DNA of 64,000 nucleotides from Ramlibacter sp. GTDB lineage: Bacteria; Pseudomonadota; Gammaproteobacteria; Burkholderiales; Burkholderiaceae_C. The stretch covers positions 1,364,001 to 1,428,000 of the forward strand of contig JAHBZN010000001.1 of assembly GCA_019635415.1 (NCBI GenBank), written 5' to 3'. The translations under genes and the position numbers were made by a program. The notes under the pieces are model-generated. The model was given only the letters and a program-made list of their open reading frames with translations, was not told where the DNA came from and did not search any database. Of this stretch, positions 25,039 through 32,829 are shown one piece after another. Each line of letters starts with the position of its first letter. The stretch's first letter is position 1.

Positions 25039-28000
25039 ATGGACCGCTTCTCTGGCTTTTCTCCTGAATCTTTCGAGCAACTTATTCGCGCTTTGGCCTT
25101 GAAGATCATCGGCCCCGGTCTAACAGCCTTTGGAGACGGACCAGATGGAGGGCGGGAGGCGACGTTTTCCGGAGAAATACCATATCCATACCCGCCGGTT
25201 ACAACGTGGAATGGTTACGGAGTAATTCAGGCTAAATTCAAAACGAAGACAGAAGGTACGGCGAAAGATCAGGCGTGGGCGGAAGGTCAGCTGCGCAAAG
25301 AACTCGAACTGTGGGCAACGGTGAGTAAGCGCGTTCCGAAGCCAGACTACTTCATTTTTTGCACTAATGTGTCTTTGTCATCCGCTAGTGATGGAGGAAA
25401 AGACGCGCTGAGCTCTTTGCTTGAAAATCCCAAGTACGGTCTGAAGGGTCATGCGCTCTGGGATGCAAATCAACTAGCCCCCTATATCTCCGCCGACTCC
25501 GACGTACGAAAAAATTTCTGTCACTTCTTTACTCCAGGTGACTTGTTGGCAGAGTTTTCTAAGTCCCTGTCGCTATCCCACGCTGATCCGGAGGCGGTGT
25601 TGAGCGGTTTTATTACTCGAGAGCTAGTCTCCGACGAAGATGCGCGATTGGGTCAAGCTGGCGATAGATCGGAAGATCGAGTCCGATTGGCTCAGGTGTT
25701 TGTGGATCTACCGAGCAAAGCTGAGGCGCAGGAGATCTATGAAGAGGATCATCGGACCGAAACCGGTGAAGAGTTAATTGAACCGGCGTCGCTCGTGGAG
25801 TTGATGCGCGCAGCATCGCGAAAACTCGACCCGAAAACTTTGTATGACGAACGTATGCAGAACGCGGAAGCTGATCCAAAGCCAGAAGCACTTTCTGGGC
25901 GTTTTGTGTTTTTGGGAGGACCTGGTTCTGGGAAATCCACGATAGGTCAGTTTTTTGCTCAGATTCACCGAGCCGCGCTCTTGAACAGAAAGCCTGCACA
26001 TCGCCTTGAGCCCAATGTTCTAGAAATCATTGAGGCGATCAAGGACAAGTGCGCAAATGACGGATATGGTTGGCCAGCAACACCTCGGTATCCTTTTCGA
26101 ATCGAACTGAACGCATTTGCCAAAGCATTGGCTACGAAAACTGAATCTCGAATCACCTCTCTCTCCGAATACTTGAGACGACAACTATCTAAAACAACCG
26201 AGGTTCAGCACGTGGAACTAAGGCAATGGCTGGCCGCATATCCTTGGCTCCTAATTTTCGATGGACTCGACGAGGTACCAATTTCAAGCAATCGCAAGGA
26301 TGTAATTCTCGCTATTCAAGAATTTTTAAACGAAGCACGTGATGCCGAGGCAGATCTGATGATCGTTGCTAGCTCTCGACCTGATGGATATTTGGGGGAG
26401 TTTGAAGGGGCAGAAGTAGCACACAGATATCTTCTTCCACTCTCGAAGCCGCGGGCATTACTTTGCGCATCAAAATACGTAAACGCAAAAGTGGCGCCGA
26501 AAGATGATCGACGGGCTACAGAAGCTATGGATACGTTAAGAAGTGCTGTAGACAATCCGCTGGTCGCTCGTCTCATGCACTCGCCTTTGCAGGTCACATT
26601 CATGGTAACTGTGGTTGCCGCGAGTGGTAAACCAAGTGAAAGTCGATGGCAACTGTTTAGTGACTACTATCGGACGATCTACGAGCGTGAACTGCACAAG
26701 GCAGTACCGCCATTCGCGAAAGCATTAAATGAACGACGTTCTGATATTGATGCTCTGCATCACCGAGTAGGATTCCTCTTGCAGCTACGCGCGGAGTCAT
26801 CTGGGGGAACGCAGGCTGATCTTGGTGTTGATGAGTTCGAAAACGTCGTTGAGGAGTGTCTTCTGGAGAACGGTCTGTCAGAACAAGAACTGGCGGAGCA
26901 AAAGGGAATGATTATTGGCGCCGCAAATCAGCGCTTGGTTTTCTTGACGAGTCGGACACCCGGTCGCCTTAGCTTTGATGTTCGCTCTCTTCAGGAGTAC
27001 ATGGCGGCGGCCTGTATCACAAACGTCGATTCCGGTGATGCTATTCGACGACTAGAACTAATTGCACACTCAGCCTTTTGGCGAAATGTGGTGTTGTTCG
27101 CAGTTGGCCGATTCTTTGCAGACGCTCACATGCGTTCGAATCGAGACAAGGTTCGTGTATTGTGTGATGACCTCGGACGAAGAAGTACGGCGCATTTTGA
27201 CGCAAAGGCTGGTGCGAGGCTGGCGCTCGACATATTGGTGAGTGGAGTACTAGGCCGGATGCCATTGGCTTATCGCTCCCTCGTCAAAACGGCCTTGGAA
27301 CTACTGGATTTCGCTCCGCCAAGTGAGGATTCAAATGTACCTAGGCTTGCCGCGATACTCAAAGACGAGTGTGTCCCGGAGTTCCAGGAGGCGCTACGCC
27401 TTCGACTAGGTCAAGTTGATATTTCGAGAGCACTCTCGGCGTGGGTGCTGATAAAGCTGTTAACCGACAAGGGCATTACTTGGGCAAATGATCTGATTGA
27501 GGAATTTTGGCCAAAAACCTTGCCTAGTGCTCGGCAGGTACTGAAGGCGTGGACTTTGTCGATGCAAGGTAAGCAACGGTTGAGTAACGTAGCAACTGAT
27601 AAGTTTTGTTTGACAATTCCACAACTCAAGCCGACCGAAGCATTGGAGTTGCTATTAGCCGTGACAACAGAATCTTCGATGAAGCCATGGCTGAATGCGC
27701 TGGTCGTCTTGCTGGGCCTAGAGTCTACGAAGTCATTCAAGATTCATGCGGAAGGAAAATTTGTCGGACTATCGGTACACGTAAAAATGCTGTCAGACAA
27801 AGAGTGGCCTCAGTTGATGGCGCAGTTGGAGGGCATGTTGAGTGAACCAAATTGTCACGACGCATGGACGCCAATTTCTGCTTTGGCTCGCTTTGCTGAA
27901 AGCCCGAGCATAGTCTCCCTGGGGAGAGTACGGGACTCTGTTAACTTGCATGATGAGGACCGAATATTTTGGCCTCGAATCAGTCCTTGGCCGGTTTGTC

Positions 28001-28983
28001 AGGTGCTCCTAGAGCCGAATATTGAGCTCAACGCGGAAGATTCGGATGGTTGGGACAGTGCGGAGATGTCTGCGCAAGCAGGCGGACTAGTTCTAGATTC
28101 TTTGCTTTCAAGCATTGGCGGGTGCTCGACCATTTCTGTTACAGGCATACGCGCTTGGACGATTGGGCAGCCAGACAAGGGAGTAAGGGCCGTTTTTCCG
28201 AGCCGTGTCCTTGGAAAACTCGACGATAGCCTTGAAGACAAATCCCGCAACGTGTTGATCTCTTTGCTTGCTTGGACTGCTAGTCATTTTGAAGTGCTAA
28301 ACATTCTAGATCCTAGTGACGTTGGGCGGAAAATATTAAACGTGAACATACCCTGGAACTGGCAGTCGAATTCTTTTTTGTTAAAACACTCGAAAACTGA
28401 CGAGGTAGCTGACGAGTGGATCGATTTCTTTGATCGTGTAGGTTCAGGAAAGATTACTCCCGTTACACAAGCTACCACCCCGACTCGCGCGCATGCCTTT
28501 TGGTTGCTTAGTAAGTACCTAGCGCATCCCATGAAGAAAGGGCTTCTCAAGCTGGCCGGTTCCAATGCCATTGGATTTCTTAATTTCTATGGAGGCGCAG
28601 TCCGGCAGGAGATTCTGAAGTTCGACGCCGAGAAGATTGATTGGGCATCTCTTTCGGCTGAGCATCGTTTGAGTGCCGTTTCAATTCAGCTCTGTAAGAG
28701 AGAACTCCCAATTGACACGGTTAAGAGGATGGTGGGTATGGTCAATGAAGTATTGATGAAGGAATTCAATGCAAGTTGGGCAGACGTTCTTGTCAGGTTT
28801 TCGGAGAGGCAGGGGCACGAGAGCGTTTGGGCTGAGCCCTTGCTTACTGCTATTTATTCGTCCGTGCCCGTTTCGGAATGGGCGACGCGTGCCGAGATTG
28901 AGAAGGCACGTGGGGGCATACTTCTGGCATCTCCGAGTGGCTTTTCTCTGGACGTTTTGAAAAGCTTGGATCTCCCTCATTGA
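25039..28983 (+). CDS. STAND NTPase: PD-(D/E)XK-like nuclease + NACHT + unknown C-terminal sensor
   Basis: A 1314-residue protein, low in GC and with codon use unlike its neighbours. Residues ~5-170 resemble Mrr/Cap4-like PD-(D/E)XK nucleases: an N-terminal helix FEQLIRALA, then GPDGGREA (Asp36, Glu40), then VIQAKF (Gln64, Lys66). Residues ~285-660 are a NACHT module: Walker A GGPGSGKST (Lys299), Walker B LLIFDGLDEVP (Asp408, Asp411, Glu412), SSRPDGY, PLQVTFM and SFDVRSLQEYMAAA (~645-658). The remaining ~650 residues match nothing I recognise and show no obvious TPR or LRR periodicity. Known relatives (Avs and bacterial NACHT proteins) sense phage proteins and activate the nuclease. It stands alone, with no partner genes. 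Defence role inferred, not shown. Confidence 0.85.
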   Translation: MDRFSGFSPESFEQLIRALALKIIGPGLTAFGDGPDGGREATFSGEIPYPYPPVTTWNGYGVIQAKFKTKTEGTAKDQAWAEGQLRKELELWATVSKRVPKPDYFIFCTNVSLSSASDGGKDALSSLLENPKYGLKGHALWDANQLAPYISADSDVRKNFCHFFTPGDLLAEFSKSLSLSHADPEAVLSGFITRELVSDEDARLGQAGDRSEDRVRLAQVFVDLPSKAEAQEIYEEDHRTETGEELIEPASLVELMRAASRKLDPKTLYDERMQNAEADPKPEALSGRFVFLGGPGSGKSTIGQFFAQIHRAALLNRKPAHRLEPNVLEIIEAIKDKCANDGYGWPATPRYPFRIELNAFAKALATKTESRITSLSEYLRRQLSKTTEVQHVELRQWLAAYPWLLIFDGLDEVPISSNRKDVILAIQEFLNEARDAEADLMIVASSRPDGYLGEFEGAEVAHRYLLPLSKPRALLCASKYVNAKVAPKDDRRATEAMDTLRSAVDNPLVARLMHSPLQVTFMVTVVAASGKPSESRWQLFSDYYRTIYERELHKAVPPFAKALNERRSDIDALHHRVGFLLQLRAESSGGTQADLGVDEFENVVEECLLENGLSEQELAEQKGMIIGAANQRLVFLTSRTPGRLSFDVRSLQEYMAAACITNVDSGDAIRRLELIAHSAFWRNVVLFAVGRFFADAHMRSNRDKVRVLCDDLGRRSTAHFDAKAGARLALDILVSGVLGRMPLAYRSLVKTALELLDFAPPSEDSNVPRLAAILKDECVPEFQEALRLRLGQVDISRALSAWVLIKLLTDKGITWANDLIEEFWPKTLPSARQVLKAWTLSMQGKQRLSNVATDKFCLTIPQLKPTEALELLLAVTTESSMKPWLNALVVLLGLESTKSFKIHAEGKFVGLSVHVKMLSDKEWPQLMAQLEGMLSEPNCHDAWTPISALARFAESPSIVSLGRVRDSVNLHDEDRIFWPRISPWPVCQVLLEPNIELNAEDSDGWDSAEMSAQAGGLVLDSLLSSIGGCSTISVTGIRAWTIGQPDKGVRAVFPSRVLGKLDDSLEDKSRNVLISLLAWTASHFEVLNILDPSDVGRKILNVNIPWNWQSNSFLLKHSKTDEVADEWIDFFDRVGSGKITPVTQATTPTRAHAFWLLSKYLAHPMKKGLLKLAGSNAIGFLNFYGGAVRQEILKFDAEKIDWASLSAEHRLSAVSIQLCKRELPIDTVKRMVGMVNEVLMKEFNASWADVLVRFSERQGHESVWAEPLLTAIYSSVPVSEWATRAEIEKARGGILLASPSGFSLDVLKSLDLPH

Positions 28984-29153
28984 TGATTCCAGGCGGTTCT
29001 GTCTGAGCCAAAGCCCCTTGGTCAACAGATGAATCTGCGAGACCGTCACCTATCGGTGTATCGTCGGCGACCAGCTTTCCACGCACGAACGGAAGGCCGG
29101 TGGCTTCAATGAACTGCAGCGGATTGTTATTGCAATGATGTCAAGGGCCCGCT
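28984..29153. other. Unassigned segment downstream of the NACHT gene
   Basis: 170 bases with no intact gene. The reverse strand keeps one open frame running back into the NACHT 3' end, with a coding-like stretch (LQFIEATGLPFVRGKL) that I could not assign. Composition is rising toward native GC here, so it may be the truncated remnant of a gene cut by arrival of the island. Confidence 0.3.
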
Positions 29154-29174
29154 GTGATTCTCAGCGCTAGATGC

Positions 29175-29400
29175 CCCGTCCTAACCATCCAGTACCTGAA
29201 CCTCTCCGAGTCCGAACGCGTCGTTTGGTTCTTCGAAGAACTGGTCATTCCTTGTGAGTTCAAGTGCTACGCTCGATGCGGTCACGTGGGGGCACCGATC
29301 CATCTGCCGGTCCTGACTCCGCGGCACGGTGATGGACGATGGAGATGTGCGCATTGCCGAATCGGGCACCATCGTGTAGTACGTCATTGTTGGCGCCTGA
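29175..29400 (+). pseudogene. Glutathione S-transferase remnant
   Basis: The frame from 29175 encodes a clear GST N-terminal thioredoxin-fold start (LTIQYLNLSESERVVWFFEE). After a frameshift, another frame encodes DGDVRIAESGTIV, the GST motif that normally reads DGD...ESGaIveY. It is interrupted by an in-frame TAG (29377-29379) where Glu would be expected, then YVIV. Frameshift, nonsense codon and loss of the C-terminal helical domain show a decayed gene. Confidence 0.7.
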
Positions 29401-29529
29401 GTCTCAAGCAGGTTGCCTTGCGATCCGGAGGATACACACGCGTCCGCAATGCAACCCAGCCAGTTGAGGCCAACAATCTCACATGCAACGGCAACTTAGC
29501 CACCGACGCCCAATACCGCTTCCCCGCAA

Positions 29530-29690
29530 ACAACTCCGCCCACTCCAGACGTGAAAGTGCGCAATCGTGAGCACAAACAGTCCCCACGCAGCGGCGCGGC
29601 GCGTAGGTCGCCACAGCAGCCCAGCAGCCGCCCAGCAGCACCAACACGCCGCTCACCAGCACCGCTTCGCGCGGCCGGGGGATGGCGGCA
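29530..29690 (-). pseudogene. DoxX-like membrane protein remnant
   Basis: Read on the minus strand, one frame gives PREAVLVSGVLVLLGG and then TYAPRR. A shifted frame continues with AAAWGLFVLTIAHF. Joined, they match the DoxX-type pattern of a helix, TRR-AAWGL and a second helix. The frameshift near 29600 and missing ends indicate a dead fragment. It lies between the GST remnant and a 55-nt repeat. Confidence 0.55.
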
Positions 29691-29716
29691 CGATGCGCAC
29701 GATTTTTGCCCCTGTT

Positions 29717-29771
29717 TGCTACTAATTTAATAGCTGCCAGTGCCCGCCCGGCTTGGACTCCAGGCCGATTT
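29717..29771 (-). repeat. 55-nt interspersed repeat, copy 4
   Basis: A minus-strand copy, diverged: AAATCGGCCTGGAGTCCAAG at the 5' end, GGGCACT in the middle, and the terminal stem GCTA with TAGC intact. It follows the DoxX-like remnant in the same orientation. This suggests it once marked the 5' or 3' boundary of that gene, and that native sequence resumes here. It is about 45 bases before the DUF1428 start. Confidence 0.65.
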
Positions 29772-29816
29772 GATGCTTAATCTGCTCTGAACCGTTCACT
29801 TTCAAGGAGATTTCTC

Positions 29817-30173
29817 ATGGCCCTGCATTACGTTGATGGGTTTGTCACGCCCGTCCCCACCGCCAGGCGCGACGAGTACCTGCGCCATGCGCAGGAGGTG
29901 TCTGTGATGTTCAAGGAGCATGGCGCGTTGCAGGTGGTTGAGTGCGGGGCCAACGACGTGCCCGAGGGCAAGCTCACCTCGTTCTCCCTGGCCGTGCAGC
30001 GCAAGAGTGATGAGTCGGTGGTTTTCTCCTGGGTGGCCTGGCCCTCCAAAGCGGTGCGTGATGAGGGCTGGGCCAAGGTGATGACCGACCCGCGCATGCA
30101 GACTGGCTCGGCCCCGCCGTTTGACGGCAAGCGGCTGATCTACGGCGGCTTTGAAATGATCCTCAACGCCTGA
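29817..30173 (+). CDS. DUF1428 family protein
   Basis: A 118-residue protein matching DUF1428: MALHYVDGFVTPVPTARRDE at the N-terminus, then VPEGKLTSF, VFSWVAWPSKAVRDEGW and MPFDGKRLIYGGFE-like (PFDGKRLIYGGFEMIL). The fold is a dimeric ferredoxin-like alpha/beta barrel; no biochemical function is established. AAGGAG lies upstream at good spacing. It is the first intact native gene after the low-GC island. Confidence 0.9.
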   Translation: MALHYVDGFVTPVPTARRDEYLRHAQEVSVMFKEHGALQVVECGANDVPEGKLTSFSLAVQRKSDESVVFSWVAWPSKAVRDEGWAKVMTDPRMQTGSAPPFDGKRLIYGGFEMILNA

Positions 30174-30540
30174 GGCAGGAGGCGGTGCCCCGGGCAAGGC
30201 AAATGCCCCATCGCCGCACAACCGAGACCGCGAGGCGTTTCTGTACGAGGTGTTGTTGCTGCAACTGTCGTTGCCGCGGAGTTCCAGCGCGGGTTACGGC
30301 TGACTCGCCCGCACCCTACATCCGGCCTGCGGCATCGTGTGGTCCACCGTCAGGAGGTGCCGGGGCACGATCCAGCCACAGCGTGGGCTGGATGTTGCAC
30401 CTGATCTCGTGGTCGGTAATTTTCCTTTGCTCGGTTCCCTCGATGGTCAAGACTTTGCGTGGATAAAGCTCATGGGGTATCTGTGACAGGCGATACGGAA
30501 GCAGCGAGTGCAGGTGCCGGCTCCACCGCCTGCGCGCGCG
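30174..30540. other. Gene-free stretch, nothing recognised
   Basis: 367 bases between the DUF1428 gene and the convergent GFA gene. Both strands contain interrupted frames with native-like GC in the left half and lower GC around 30400-30480. No frame gave a recognisable family, no strong hairpin-plus-T terminator and no repeat copy was found. It may hold gene debris like the region just before DUF1428. Confidence 0.4.
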
Positions 30541-30954
30541 TCATCCCGGTGGCATGCGCTCGAATCCTGGCAGCGCTGGGTCCAGGGTGTCCCAGGGCAG
30601 GCCGCGTGCACGGTAGGTCACCACCTGCGGCTGGAAGCGGCTGGGGTCGTCGAGGCTGGCGGCGTGCACGGTAAAGATGTCCGGCATGGCCGAGAAGCGC
30701 AGGTACACCGGTGACCCGCAGGTCGGGCAGAAGCCGCGGGTTTTCACGTGGCCGCTGTCGGCTTCCTTGCCCCACTGGGCGGATTCGCCGGTGAGCTTGA
30801 CGCCGGCCGCGGCAAAGGTCAGGTACGAGCCGTGGCCCGTGCCGCTTTGGTGCTGGCAGTCGAGGCACTGGCAGTGGTTCATGAAAACCGGTTCGCCCGG
30901 GATCTCGTAGCGCACGGCGCCGCAGGCGCAGCCGCCGGTGTAGGCAGAGCTCAT
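30541..30954 (-). CDS. GFA/CENP-V-type zinc protein
   Basis: A 137-residue GFA-fold protein with zinc ligands in GGCACGAVRYEI, HCQCLDCQHQSGTGHG and GFCPTCGSPVYLR. It follows the SRPBCC gene by 19 bases in an operon headed by an ArsR regulator. ArsR-SRPBCC-GFA/DUF sets are common in proteobacteria and of unknown substrate. This is the second GFA protein in the window and is not closely similar to the one at 19798. Confidence 0.88.
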   Translation of the reverse strand: MSSAYTGGCACGAVRYEIPGEPVFMNHCQCLDCQHQSGTGHGSYLTFAAAGVKLTGESAQWGKEADSGHVKTRGFCPTCGSPVYLRFSAMPDIFTVHAASLDDPSRFQPQVVTYRARGLPWDTLDPALPGFERMPPG

Positions 30955-30973
30955 GGTGGATGTCCTCTCGGTT

Positions 30974-31432
30974 TCAATGGGTGGTGAACTGGCCGATGCT
31001 GGGCACGACTTTGCGCCAGCCGTTGCTCATGTTCTGGAAGGCGGTGTCGTTGGTGGGGGTGATGAATCCCGAGTGCACCAGCCTGAGCCGCGTGCCCTCG
31101 GGCACGGGCGTGAGCGTGAAGGTCACCACGGTGTCCAGTGGTGAGCCGTAGCCGCTGTTGCTCTCATGGCCGCCTCTCCAGGCGTAGACAAAGCGCTCGT
31201 TCGGCACCACCTCGAGCACCTCGCAGTGGATGGTGCCGTCCCATTCGCCGGCGGCTTTCGTCTGGTAGGTGAAGCGCGTGCCCGGCACGGGGGCAAAGCC
31301 GTGGGGTTCCATGAGCCAGCGCGCCATGAGCGCGCCGGTGGTCAGCGTCTTCCAGATGGTTTCGGGAGCATGGGGGAGCACTTCGTCCACCACGATGTCT
31401 TGTGTGGCCGGGTGCAGGGCGGCAGGGGTCAT
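30974..31432 (-). CDS. SRPBCC (AHSA1-like) protein
   Basis: A 152-residue AHSA1-type SRPBCC protein: VDEVLPHAPETIWKTLTTGALMARWLMEP is the classic first strand and helix, and the C-terminal helix has FQNMSNGWRKVV. It overlaps the upstream ArsR gene at ATGA, so the two are translated together. In this very common ArsR-SRPBCC pairing the protein presumably binds a hydrophobic ligand; no reaction is known. Confidence 0.88.
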   Translation of the reverse strand: MTPAALHPATQDIVVDEVLPHAPETIWKTLTTGALMARWLMEPHGFAPVPGTRFTYQTKAAGEWDGTIHCEVLEVVPNERFVYAWRGGHESNSGYGSPLDTVVTFTLTPVPEGTRLRLVHSGFITPTNDTAFQNMSNGWRKVVPSIGQFTTH

Positions 31433-31758
31433 GGGTCAATTTCCTTCAGCAGGGTTCGCAGATCGGCCAGGCGCTTGCGCCAGAACACGCCGTAGTGGCC
31501 CATCCAGTCGGCAAGGGGGGCCAGGCCCTTGGGGTCGGCGCGGTAGAACACGTTGCGGCCCTGCGCCCGGTCCACCACCAGCCCGGCTCGCTTGAGCGAA
31601 CCCAGGTGCTGGGAGATGGCCGACTGGGTGACGCCGCTGCCTTCGGTCAGCTCGGCCACGCTGATTTCGCGGGCGTCGATGATGCGTTCAAAGACAGCGC
31701 GCCGCGTGGGGTTGGCCAGCGTGCGCATGACGGTGTCCAGGGGGGCGGGTTGCAACAT
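31429..31758 (-). CDS. ArsR-family repressor
   Basis: A 109-residue winged-helix protein: MRTLANPTRRAVFERIIDAREISVAELT, then SGVTQSAISQHLGSLKRAGLV as recognition helix, then VFYRADP wing. No metal-binding Cys pair is present in the usual alpha-3 position, so it is not a classic metal sensor. Two tandem TTAG-N6-CTAA dyads start 10 bases upstream of its start codon. It heads the ArsR-SRPBCC-GFA operon. Confidence 0.92.
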   Translation of the reverse strand: MLQPAPLDTVMRTLANPTRRAVFERIIDAREISVAELTEGSGVTQSAISQHLGSLKRAGLVVDRAQGRNVFYRADPKGLAPLADWMGHYGVFWRKRLADLRTLLKEIDP

Positions 31759-31767
31759 GGTTTCATA

Positions 31768-31799
31768 TTAGCCATGGCTAATTAATTAGTCAATGCTAA
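31768..31799. promoter_or_regulatory. Tandem ArsR operators TTAG-N6-CTAA
   Basis: TTAGCCATGGCTAA (31768-31781, perfect 14-bp palindrome) and TTAG-TCAATG-CTAA (31786-31799) share the arms and spacing and start 18 bp apart. They lie immediately upstream of the ArsR start at 31758. The high A+T of the stretch also fits a promoter. Autorepression is the expected role. Confidence 0.65.
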
Positions 31800-31803
31800 T
31801 TTG

Positions 31804-32748
31804 TCAGCGATTGCTGCCCGCGCGCTGGATGGCCCGCGCAAAGGCCTGCAGTTCGGCCGTCTGCCCCACACCGCCGCGCCGTGTGAAGAGGCCCAGCGAG
31901 GGCAGGGGGATGGCCGGCGCCACGGCCACGGTGCGCACGCCGCCACGGGCGACCTCGTCACGCGCATGCTCGGAGCGCACCGCGCACAGCAGCGAAGGGT
32001 CCATGCGCAGCACCGCGCCGACGGTCACCGAGGACAGTGCCTCGATCACCGGCTCGGGCGGGTCCACCCCCTCGTTCACAAAGGCGGTCATGAAGGCCTG
32101 GCGCACCAGGGTTTCACGGGGCGGCGCCACCCACGCGGCGGTGCGCAGGTCGGCCCAGCGCAGGCCACGGCGGCGCGCGGCCTTGTTGGTGCTGGCGGCC
32201 AGCACGCAGAGCTGGTCTTCGATCAGCACCTCGGACTGCAGCAGCGGCAGCAGGTCGCCGCCCAGCAGCTCGGGGGTGATGGCCCCAAACACGCAGTCAA
32301 GTTCGCCGTCCAGCAGGCGCTGGATGAGCTCGCGGACGCGGCCCTCACGGATCTGTACGGCGGTGCCGGGCAGGCGCTGGCGCAACTGCACGATGGCCGA
32401 GGGCACGATGGATGTGACGGACGGGGCCCCCACTCGCAGCACCGCCGCGGCGCCGCCGCGCAGGGCCTGAACGTCTTCGCTGGCGCGCGCCATCTCGTTC
32501 AGGATCACCCGGGCGCGGTACACGGCGGCAACTCCCAGGGCATTGGCCTGAACGCCCTGGTGGCTGCGCTCGAACAGGCGTGCGCCAAAGCCGCGCTCCA
32601 CCTCGCCCAGCATCTTGCTGATGGCGGGCTGGCTCAGGTTCAGGCTTCCGGCGGCGCCGCGCACGCTGCCGGTGTCGGCCAGGGCCACAAGCAGCTCCAG
32701 GTGCCGCAGGCGCAGGCGGCGCACCAGGTAGTCGGTGGGGGAGGTCAT
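31804..32748 (-). CDS. LysR-family regulator, divergent from CaiB-type gene
   Basis: A 314-residue LysR protein: LRHLELLVALADTGSVRGAAGSL, NLSQPAISKMLGEVERGFG, then a GbpR/CynR-like effector domain. Its start is 81 bp from the divergent CoA-transferase gene at 32830. LysR regulators divergent to CaiB-Bug pairs are a frequent arrangement in Burkholderiales. An organic acid imported or activated by those proteins would be the inducer. Confidence 0.9.
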   Translation of the reverse strand: MTSPTDYLVRRLRLRHLELLVALADTGSVRGAAGSLNLSQPAISKMLGEVERGFGARLFERSHQGVQANALGVAAVYRARVILNEMARASEDVQALRGGAAAVLRVGAPSVTSIVPSAIVQLRQRLPGTAVQIREGRVRELIQRLLDGELDCVFGAITPELLGGDLLPLLQSEVLIEDQLCVLAASTNKAARRRGLRWADLRTAAWVAPPRETLVRQAFMTAFVNEGVDPPEPVIEALSSVTVGAVLRMDPSLLCAVRSEHARDEVARGGVRTVAVAPAIPLPSLGLFTRRGGVGQTAELQAFARAIQRAGSNR

Positions 32749-32779
32749 GTCAGGCCTTTATCAAAAGTGATCGCTGTAT

Positions 32780-32799
32780 CTGAATTATCGAATTTTCAG
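32780..32799. promoter_or_regulatory. Dyad CTGAA-N10-TTCAG in LysR/CaiB promoter
   Basis: CTGAA (32780-32784) and TTCAG (32795-32799) flank a 10-bp AT-rich centre in the divergent promoter gap. It is a modest candidate LysR site, 30 bp from the CoA-transferase start. Confidence 0.35.
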
Positions 32800-32829
32800 G
32801 AATGTCCCGGCGCAGTATGGTCTGCGGCA

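Noticed and set aside
24605..29816. Prophage or integrative element boundaries (attachment sites, integrase) around the low-GC island
   Set aside because: No integrase, transposase, tRNA target or convincing flanking direct repeats were visible; only composition change and pseudogenes support transfer.
31801..32829. In-frame 5' extension of the CaiB-type CoA-transferase gene
   Set aside because: It lies antisense to an intact LysR gene and has Gln/His/Arg/Gly composition; family starts fit METTNK at 32830.
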